This document shows, piece by piece, positions 13,213 through 18,411 of a stretch of DNA of 18,411 bases. The notes beneath the pieces are model-generated. The model searched no databases and was not told the origin of the DNA. It was given only the letters and a program-made list of their open reading frames with translations. The translations under genes were made by a program, and so were the position numbers. Source of the stretch: Paracoccaceae bacterium (lineage in GTDB: Bacteria; Pseudomonadota; Alphaproteobacteria; Rhodobacterales; Rhodobacteraceae); assembly GCA_021767525.1 (NCBI GenBank), contig JAASTF010000033.1, positions 1-18,411 of the forward strand. The letters are read 5' to 3'. Position 1 is the stretch's first letter, and the number at the start of each line of letters is the position of its first letter.

Positions 13213-14850
13213 TCAGTTGGCCTGGCGCCGCAGGAAGGCCGGAATTTCGATCCGTTCCTGGTCGGGATCGGCCTCGGCGCGGGGTTTGGTCTGCGCCTCG
13301 GCCTGCTGGCTGCGCACCGGCGGCTGCTGGCGGGCGATGGGCTGCTGCTGGGGCTGCGCCTCGCCGTGGCCGGTCATCCGGTTGATCAGCGAGTTGATGC
13401 CAAAGCGCGGCTTGTCCGCCTCGGGGCCGCGATGCTGCGGCTGCGGCTGCGGCTGCTGCGCGGCGGCCGGGGCCTGGTCGCGCGGCTGGGTGCGGCCGGC
13501 CGCGGCGCGCAGACGGGCCAGCGCCTCGGGCGAGGGCGTGCCGGGCGCCGGCGCCTTGGGCGCGACAAAGCTCTCGGTTTCGTCCTCGTAGCTGTCCACC
13601 GGCTGGGGGCGGTATTCGGCGGCCTGCGGGCGGTAGGCGGGCGGCGGCAGGTCGTCCTCGGCCACGGCCGCCTCGTCAAAGATGTCCTCGGCCGGCTCGT
13701 CTTCGACGGCGCGCTGCGCCTCCAGCCCTTCGAACAGGCTGGGTTCTTCGGTTTCGGCCTGCGCGGCCACCTGCGGCGCCTCTTGCTCCGGCTCGGCCTC
13801 GGGCTGCGGTGCTTCGGCGGCGACGGTCGGCGTCAGCGGCGCGGCCATCGACCGGCGCGGCACGGGAATGTCGTGATGCACTTCGGTGGCGTCGATACCG
13901 GTGGCCACCACGCTGACGCGCATGGCGCCCTGCAGATCGGTGTCCAGCGTGCTGCCCACGATGATGTTGGCATCGGGGTCCACCTCTTCGCGGATGCGGT
14001 TGGCCGCCTCATCCAGTTCGAACAGGGTCAGGTCGTGCCCGCCGGTGATGTTGATCAGAACGCCCTTGGCGCCCTTCAGGCTGATCTCGTCCAGCAGCGG
14101 GTTCGCTATGGCCTTTTCGGCGGCCTGGATCGCGCGATCTTCGCCCTCGGCCTCGCCGGTGCCCATCATCGCCTTGCCCATCTCGTCCATCACAGCGCGC
14201 ACGTCGGCGAAGTCGAGGTTGATCAGGCCCGGGCGCACCATCAGGTCGGTCACGCCCTTCACACCCTGGTACAGCACGTCGTCGGCCATGCTGAACGCTT
14301 CGGTAAAGGTGGTTTTTTCGTTGGCCAGGCGGAACAGGTTCTGGTTCGGGATGATGATCAGCGTGTCGACCACCTTTTGCAGCGCCTCGACGCCATCCTC
14401 GGCCTGGCGCATCCGCTTGGCGCCTTCGAACTGGAACGGCTTGGTCACGACGCCGACGGTCAGAACGCCCAGCTCGCGCGCGGCTTGCGCGATGATCGGC
14501 GCGGCGCCAGTGCCGGTGCCGCCGCCCATACCCGCGGTGATAAAGCACATATGCGCGCCGGCCAGGTGATCGACGATCTGCTCGATCGACTCTTCGGCAG
14601 CGGCGGCGCCGATCGTGGCCTTGGCGCCCGCGCCCAGGCCCTCGGTCACTTTCACACCCATCTGGATGCGGTTTTCGGCCTGGCTTTGCTGCAGCGCCTG
14701 CGCGTCGGTATTGGCCACCACGAAATCGCAGCCGGTCAGCTGCTTTTCGATCATGTTGTTGACCGCGTTGCCGCCGGCCCCGCCGACACCGAAAACGGTG
14801 ATCCGGGGCTTCAGCTCGTCATGTCCGGGCACTGAAAGGTTCAATGTCAT
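13213..14850 (-). CDS. ftsZ: Cell division GTPase FtsZ
   Basis: 545 residues. The tubulin-like core (about 12-325) opens with ITVFGVGGAGGNAVNNM, has the T4 signature GGGTGTG (109-115), and the T7 loop NLDFADVRAVM (211-221). A Pro/Gln/Glu-rich disordered linker of about 200 residues follows, then the conserved C-terminal peptide RIEIPAFLRRQ (533-543) that binds FtsA and other partners. E. coli FtsZ has 383 residues; the long linker is an alphaproteobacterial trait. The linker also contains an ordered-looking FGINSLINRMTG (483-494). The ATG at 14850 is preceded by AGGCGGA about 7 bases upstream; the frame is open 27 codons further but lacks family similarity there. A 352-bp regulatory gap separates it from ftsA, and a strong terminator follows. 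Confidence 0.97.
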   Translation of the reverse strand: MTLNLSVPGHDELKPRITVFGVGGAGGNAVNNMIEKQLTGCDFVVANTDAQALQQSQAENRIQMGVKVTEGLGAGAKATIGAAAAEESIEQIVDHLAGAHMCFITAGMGGGTGTGAAPIIAQAARELGVLTVGVVTKPFQFEGAKRMRQAEDGVEALQKVVDTLIIIPNQNLFRLANEKTTFTEAFSMADDVLYQGVKGVTDLMVRPGLINLDFADVRAVMDEMGKAMMGTGEAEGEDRAIQAAEKAIANPLLDEISLKGAKGVLINITGGHDLTLFELDEAANRIREEVDPDANIIVGSTLDTDLQGAMRVSVVATGIDATEVHHDIPVPRRSMAAPLTPTVAAEAPQPEAEPEQEAPQVAAQAETEEPSLFEGLEAQRAVEDEPAEDIFDEAAVAEDDLPPPAYRPQAAEYRPQPVDSYEDETESFVAPKAPAPGTPSPEALARLRAAAGRTQPRDQAPAAAQQPQPQPQHRGPEADKPRFGINSLINRMTGHGEAQPQQQPIARQQPPVRSQQAEAQTKPRAEADPDQERIEIPAFLRRQAN

Positions 14851-14971
14851 GGTCTGTCCGCCTGTGCTTTGGCCCGCCTGACCGGGCATTTTTCTGCGAT
14901 TTTTCCCCACCAGTCTTACCGTCTGGCCCAAGCATCGTCACGAAAAAAACGCAAAAATGCTACAAAATATG

Positions 14972-15014
14972 GGGCGTTTTGGCGAGTTATTCGCGGGATT
15001 TTGCCGAAACGCCC
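14972..15014. repeat. Inverted repeat in the ftsZ upstream region
   Basis: Arms GGGCGTTTTGGC (14972-14983) and GCCGAAACGCCC (15003-15014) are complementary except one position, with a 19-bp spacer. The outer 8 bp pair perfectly. It lies about 120-165 bp before the ftsZ ATG. It could be an operator for a dimeric regulator or a stem in a long leader; no T-run follows, so it is not a terminator. Confidence 0.5.
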
Positions 15015-15142
15015 AGATTTTGCGGGTTTGCCCCTGCCTACACACAATACTCAAGCGCGCCGCGCAGAATCACGTTGCGCGCGGTTGGGGCCGTGGTTTT
15101 GCGGATGGCCTGCTCGACCCTCCGGGTTTTGCGTTGCCTCTA

Positions 15143-15162
15143 TGTGGACAACCTGTGGATAA
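15143..15162. promoter_or_regulatory. Two DnaA-box-like sequences
   Basis: TGTGGATAA (15154-15162) is the complement of TTATCCACA, a full match to the DnaA box. TGTGGACAA (15143-15151) differs at one position. They have the same orientation and lie 11 bp apart start to start, about one helical turn, in the gap between ftsA and ftsZ, roughly 300 bp upstream of ftsZ. Confidence 0.6.
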
Positions 15163-15195
15163 CTCTAGCACGCCGGGCGGCGCGCGTCACCTGCG

Positions 15196-15211
15196 AATTG
15201 GCTTACCAATT
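15196..15211 (-). other. Hairpin with the ftsA stop codon in its loop
   Basis: AATTGG and CCAATT form a perfect 6-bp stem around a 4-base loop. On the minus strand the loop TAAG contains the ftsA stop codon (15203-15205). It is AT-rich and lacks a T-run, so it is weak as a terminator. Confidence 0.35.
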
Positions 15212-16534
15212 GTCCTTGAACCACTTGACCGCCCGGCGCAGGCTGCGCGCCGGATAGCGGTCGACCGGCAGATCGAAATCCCACCATTCGTCCTGCGGAT
15301 TGGCGGCGAACAGGCACAGCCCCACGGCGCTGGCAAAGGCCGGGCCGGTGGCGGCCTGCGGCAGCCCGTGCACGCGCAACGGCCGGCCCAGGCGCACCTG
15401 CTGGCCCAGGATGCGGCTGGCCAGCCCATCCAGGCCAGGGATCTGGCTGGCCCCGCCGGTCAGCACGATCTGCTGGCTGGGCAGATGTTCGAACCCGGCG
15501 GCGTCCAGGCGCGCACGCACCTCTTCCAGGATCTCCTCGACCCGGGGGCGCATGATCCCGATCAGCTCGGCCCGGCTGACGCTGCGGCGGTCGTGCTCCC
15601 AGTCGCCGGTTTCGCCGTGGATCTCGATCATCTCGCTATCGTCGCGGCCGGTGGCCACGACGCCGCCGTAAAACGTCTTGATGCGTTCGGCCACCGGGGT
15701 CGGCACCGACAATCCCATCGAAATATCGCTGGTCACGTGATCGCCGCCCATGCGCACCGTGTCGGCATAGATCATGTGCTTTTTCATGAAGATCGACACG
15801 CCGGTGGCCCCGCCCCCCATGTCGATGCAGGCCGCGCCCAGTTCCTGCTCGTCCTCGACCAGCGCCGAGATGCCCGACACATAGGCCGAGCTGGCGATGC
15901 CCGCCAGCTCCAGGTCGCAGCGTTTGACGCAATGGGCCAGGTTCTGGATCGCCGTATCCTCGACCGTCAGCATGTGCATGTCGCAGGCCAGCCGCTGGCC
16001 CATCTGCCCGCGCGGATCGCCCAGGCCCGAGCGGTGATCCAGCGCGAAATTCACCGGCTGGGCGTGCAGCACCTCGCGCCCCTCGCCGAAATCGGGCACG
16101 TCGCAGGCACTCAGCACGCGGCTGACATCCTGTTCGGTCACCACGTGGCCCTGCAATTCCAGCTCGCCAGCCACGCCATAGCTGCGCGGCTCGGCGCCCG
16201 AGAAACAGGCGATCACGTGATCGACGCGAATATTGGCCATCTTCTGCGCCGCCTGAAGCGCGGTGCGAATGGCGCGTTCGGTTTCCTGCATGGCGTGGAT
16301 TTCACCGAACCGCACCCCGCGCGACTTGGTGGTGGCCGCGCCGATCACGCGGAACCCCGCCTGCCCGGCCATCGGGCCGATGCCCTCGGCCTCCAGCCGC
16401 TCGGCCCCGTCAAAGCGCAGCACCAGGCACGCGATCTTCGAGCTGCCCACATCCAGGATCGCGACGACGCCGCGCTGCATCGCGGCCTTGCGCATGTTGC
16501 GCATCGCGCGCTGGGATTCATAAAGCTCGATCAT
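15203..16534 (-). CDS. ftsA: Cell division protein FtsA (actin-like membrane tether)
   Basis: 443 residues. FtsA is an actin-fold ATPase that anchors FtsZ to the membrane and recruits later divisome proteins. Phosphate-1 loop AILDVGSSKIACLVL (25-39), phosphate-2 loop CIDMGGGATGVSIF (236-249) and adenosine motif VLTGGASQIPGL (357-368) are intact. The last residues RRAVKWFKDNW (433-443) form the basic, aromatic amphipathic helix that binds membrane. About 20 residues precede the first strand, longer than in E. coli. The ATG lies 6 bp after the ftsQ stop, and its ribosome-binding site GGGAG is inside the end of ftsQ, so ftsQ and ftsA are co-translated. The gap to ftsZ downstream is unusually large for this cluster. 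Confidence 0.96.
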   Translation of the reverse strand: MIELYESQRAMRNMRKAAMQRGVVAILDVGSSKIACLVLRFDGAERLEAEGIGPMAGQAGFRVIGAATTKSRGVRFGEIHAMQETERAIRTALQAAQKMANIRVDHVIACFSGAEPRSYGVAGELELQGHVVTEQDVSRVLSACDVPDFGEGREVLHAQPVNFALDHRSGLGDPRGQMGQRLACDMHMLTVEDTAIQNLAHCVKRCDLELAGIASSAYVSGISALVEDEQELGAACIDMGGGATGVSIFMKKHMIYADTVRMGGDHVTSDISMGLSVPTPVAERIKTFYGGVVATGRDDSEMIEIHGETGDWEHDRRSVSRAELIGIMRPRVEEILEEVRARLDAAGFEHLPSQQIVLTGGASQIPGLDGLASRILGQQVRLGRPLRVHGLPQAATGPAFASAVGLCLFAANPQDEWWDFDLPVDRYPARSLRRAVKWFKDNW

Positions 16535-16540
16535 TTCTTG

Positions 16541-17431
16541 TCAGTCTCCCAAACTCGCCTTTTGCACCTTCAGCCACTGCTCGATGGCCGTGGGTTTCAT
16601 TCGCACCGTGGGCCGACCGGCCAGCCGCATGTCCACGGCGGCCACGTCGCGCTCCAGCAATTCCTGCACCTGGTTCAACGCGATCACGCGCTCCAGCGCC
16701 TGCACCGGCTGCTCTTCGGGCAACAGGATGCGCTGGTCGCGGTCCAGAACCACGTCCCAACGCCGAGCGCCCATCCGCACCAAACCGCGCAGGCGCGGCG
16801 CCAGCGGCCCGGCCGCGCGCACGATGCGCAACGCCTCGGGCACGTGGTCGACCGCACCCTCGCCCGCGATCACCGGCAGATCGGGATGGTCGGCCCTTGC
16901 CAGCGCGGCACCGACCACGGCGCCGGTTTCATCCGCCAGTTCCAGCCCGTCACGGGTGCGCCACAGCACCGCGGGCACGCGCTCGGTCACGTCGATCTGC
17001 AACACACCGCCGGTGCGGATGCGCACGGCGGCATCCTTGACGGCGGGCAGTTCGCGCACCGTGTCCAGGATCGCCGCAAGATCCAGGTCGAAGGACGAAA
17101 CCGGCAGGTCCAGCGGCAGGATTTCGCGGATATCCTCGTCGGTGCCAAGGCTGGCCCCGTCCACCGCCATCACGTTCACCATGAATTCGGGGCGGGTTTC
17201 GATCTGGTTGCGGATATCGGCGATCGCCAGGTTCAACTGGTCGCGTCGCGCCTCGTCGGCCAGCCAGGCCGTCGCCGCGGCAAAGCTCAGCGCCATCGGC
17301 ACGCCGGCGCGCAGGAACAGGCGGAAGGCCGGCGTCAACATCAGCCGCTGCATCCGATAGCGCAGGCGCGAGGGTGCCGGATCGGGGCGTGCCGGGGCGG
17401 TGTCGGGCTTGCGGCGGATCAGCGATCGCAT
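16541..17431 (-). CDS. ftsQ: Cell division protein FtsQ
   Basis: 296 residues. A basic cytoplasmic N-terminus (1-42, many Arg) is followed by one membrane helix (about 43-59, GVPMALSFAAATAWLA). A periplasmic POTRA domain follows (about 80-155, with LGTDEDIREILPLDLP and VTERVPAVLWR), then the FtsQ beta domain (GLELADETGAVVG, ARRWDVVLDRDQRILLP). FtsQ links FtsK to FtsB/FtsL and the septal peptidoglycan synthase. The ATG at 17431 has GGAGG 7 bases upstream and lies inside the end of ddl (13-bp overlap); the frame is open further upstream but that part is a shadow of ddl. Sequence identity in FtsQ is low between groups, so position in ddl-ftsQ-ftsA adds much to the call. Confidence 0.94.
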   Translation of the reverse strand: MRSLIRRKPDTAPARPDPAPSRLRYRMQRLMLTPAFRLFLRAGVPMALSFAAATAWLADEARRDQLNLAIADIRNQIETRPEFMVNVMAVDGASLGTDEDIREILPLDLPVSSFDLDLAAILDTVRELPAVKDAAVRIRTGGVLQIDVTERVPAVLWRTRDGLELADETGAVVGAALARADHPDLPVIAGEGAVDHVPEALRIVRAAGPLAPRLRGLVRMGARRWDVVLDRDQRILLPEEQPVQALERVIALNQVQELLERDVAAVDMRLAGRPTVRMKPTAIEQWLKVQKASLGD

Positions 17432-18339
17432 GAGGCATCCTCCACCATCCAGGAACAGAACTCGGGAAACGAGATGCCCGCCGCCTGCGCCTGTTCTGGG
17501 CTCAGCGAGGTGGCCGTCATCCCCGGCTGCGTGTTGGTTTCCAGCAGGATAAGCCCGTCCAGCCCGCGCGCCTCGTCCCAGCGGAAATCGGTGCGGCTGA
17601 CACCCCGGCAGCCCAGCGCCTTGTGCGCGCGCAGGGCATAATCCAGGCAGGCCGCCGTGATCTCGTCGGGGATCTGGGCCGGGATCACGTGGCGCGATCC
17701 ACCTTCGGCGTATTTGGCGTGATAATCGTACCACCCTTCGGTGATGATGTCGGTCACGCCCAACGCGCGGTCGCCCATCACCGTGGTGGTCAGCTCGCGC
17801 CCCGGCGCATAGGTTTCCACCATTACCGTGTCGGGCATGCTGTCGGCCAGCTGCGGCGGCGTGTTGGCGTTTTCATCCACGATGTAGATGCCCACGGACG
17901 AGCCTTCGTTGTTCGGCTTGACCACGTAGGGCGGCGGCATCACGTGGCGGGCGCGCACCTCGTCGGCGGCGGCCAGGCGGCTTTCGACCACCGGCAGGCC
18001 GGCATCGCGGAACACCTGCTTGGTCTTTTGCTTGTCCAGCGCCAGCGCCGAGGCCAGAACGCCCGAATGGGTATAGGGCAGCCCCATCCATTCCAGCATC
18101 CCCTGCACACAGCCATCCTCGCCCCAGCGGCCATGCAGCGCGTTGAAAACGACATCGGGGGAAATTTCGCGCAGACGTTCGGGCAGGTCGCGGCCCGCAT
18201 CGACCTCGACCACCTGATACCCTGCGTCCCGCAGCGCGGCGGCGCATGCGCGCCCGGTTGACAACGACACCTCGCGCTCGGCCGAGGGGCCACCCATCAA
18301 CACCGCAACCTTGGGGCTTGTCCTGCTCGACTTCGCCAC
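17419..18339 (-). CDS. ddl: D-alanine--D-alanine ligase
   Basis: 306 residues, DdlB-type length. This cytoplasmic ATP-grasp enzyme joins two D-alanines for the peptidoglycan pentapeptide. VAVLMGGPSAEREVS (11-25) holds the N-terminal substrate Glu, HGRWGEDG (69-76) is the family signature, and KPNNEGSSVG (141-150) is the ATP-grasp lysine and glycine loop. YDYHAKY (204-210) is the omega-loop tyrosine region, and LLETNTQPGMT (265-275) carries the Mg ligands Glu267 and Asn269. The start is GTG at 18339 with AGAGG 8 bases upstream, matching the family N-terminus. ftsQ overlaps its 3' end. The usual upstream neighbour, murB or murC, would lie beyond the right edge. Confidence 0.96.
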   Translation of the reverse strand: MAKSSRTSPKVAVLMGGPSAEREVSLSTGRACAAALRDAGYQVVEVDAGRDLPERLREISPDVVFNALHGRWGEDGCVQGMLEWMGLPYTHSGVLASALALDKQKTKQVFRDAGLPVVESRLAAADEVRARHVMPPPYVVKPNNEGSSVGIYIVDENANTPPQLADSMPDTVMVETYAPGRELTTTVMGDRALGVTDIITEGWYDYHAKYAEGGSRHVIPAQIPDEITAACLDYALRAHKALGCRGVSRTDFRWDEARGLDGLILLETNTQPGMTATSLSPEQAQAAGISFPEFCSWMVEDASCDR

Positions 18340-18358
18340 CGTCCGTGCCTCTGATGCC

Positions 18359-18375
18359 GGGCCGTTTTCCGGCCC
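18359..18375 (-). other. Small hairpin upstream of ddl
   Basis: GGGCCG and CGGCCC form a perfect 6-bp stem around a 5-base loop, about 20 bases before the GTG of ddl. No T-run follows on either strand. It may be a leader stem or the end signal of the gene beyond the edge; I see no reliable promoter in the remaining 36 bases. Confidence 0.35.
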
Positions 18376-18411
18376 TTGGAATAGTTATGTTATGGTCTGC
18401 CTGACGGGGCC

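Larger units (their letters stand above)
14851..15202. other. ftsA-ftsZ intergenic region (352 bp) with ftsZ regulatory sequences
   Basis: No coding sequence is supported here on either strand. The ftsZ-proximal part (about 14940-15000) is AT-rich compared with its surroundings and probably holds the promoter, though I see no convincing -35/-10 pair. It also contains an imperfect 12-bp inverted repeat, a GAATC site (15067-15071) that fits the CcrM methylation sequence GANTC, and two DnaA-box-like sequences near ftsA. In Caulobacter, ftsZ transcription responds to DnaA and CcrM; the same logic here is inference. Confidence 0.6.

Noticed and set aside
13740..13830. Tandem repeats in the C-terminal half of ftsZ
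   Set aside because: The repeated Pro/Gln/Glu/Ala codons are the low-complexity FtsZ linker, not a DNA repeat array.
13090..14835. 581-codon open frame opposite ftsZ
   Set aside because: Mirror of the FtsZ codons; Gly/Arg/His-rich low complexity.
15143..15162. Chromosomal replication origin
   Set aside because: Only two DnaA-like boxes, no clear AT-rich unwinding tract next to them, and no dnaA, hemE or similar neighbour; a regulatory role fits better.
14957..17641. 894-codon open frame on the plus strand opposite ftsQ and ftsA
   Set aside because: It crosses two real genes and a regulatory gap, has low-complexity shadow composition, and matches no family I know.
1..18411. Mobile elements, CRISPR arrays, tRNA or rRNA genes
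   Set aside because: I found no transposase or integrase, no regularly spaced repeats and no tRNA-like or rRNA sequence by reading both strands.

Overview
The window reads as a GC-rich (mid-60s percent by eye) alphaproteobacterial chromosome, most likely a member of the Rhodobacteraceae (Rhodobacterales). The reasons are the gene order ddl-ftsQ-ftsA-ftsZ-lpxC-bamD-recN, the FtsZ ending IPAFLRRQAN, a MetR regulator divergent from metF, a DUF6455 gene, and an FnrL-type box. All calls come from reading the translated sequence; no database was searched.

Left part (1-9346), accessory metabolism in small units. A fragment of an inositol-monophosphatase gene (suhB-like, minus) is divergent from a WrbA-type flavoprotein, which ends at a rho-independent terminator. 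A MetR-type LysR regulator (minus) is divergent from metF, which is followed by a PaaI-type thioesterase. A DUF2235 alpha/beta hydrolase overlaps the 3' end of a stand-alone large subunit of a molybdenum hydroxylase (form II CoxL/xanthine dehydrogenase family); no small or medium subunit lies beside it. Divergent from that subunit is a small cysteine-rich DUF6455 gene. A perfect FNR/FnrL box sits between them at the textbook distance from a -10 element. Then come a fold-type III PLP decarboxylase (ornithine/lysine type, minus) divergent from an Lrp/AsnC regulator, and a DUF1772 membrane protein. Two tandem perfect palindromes separate DUF1772 from recN.

Right part (9407-18411), minus strand. 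This is the end of the dcw (division and cell wall) cluster and its usual followers: ddl, ftsQ and ftsA are overlapping or tightly packed. A 352-bp gap with two DnaA-box-like sequences and a long inverted repeat precedes ftsZ, which ends in a clear terminator. lpxC, bamD and recN follow. Together these supply D-Ala-D-Ala for peptidoglycan, divisome assembly (FtsQ, FtsA, FtsZ), lipid A synthesis (LpxC), outer-membrane protein insertion (BamD) and recombinational repair (RecN).

I found no mobile element, CRISPR array, tRNA or rRNA, and no clearly new multi-gene system. The best leads are the FNR-controlled DUF6455/orphan CoxL pair and the DnaA-box region ahead of ftsZ.
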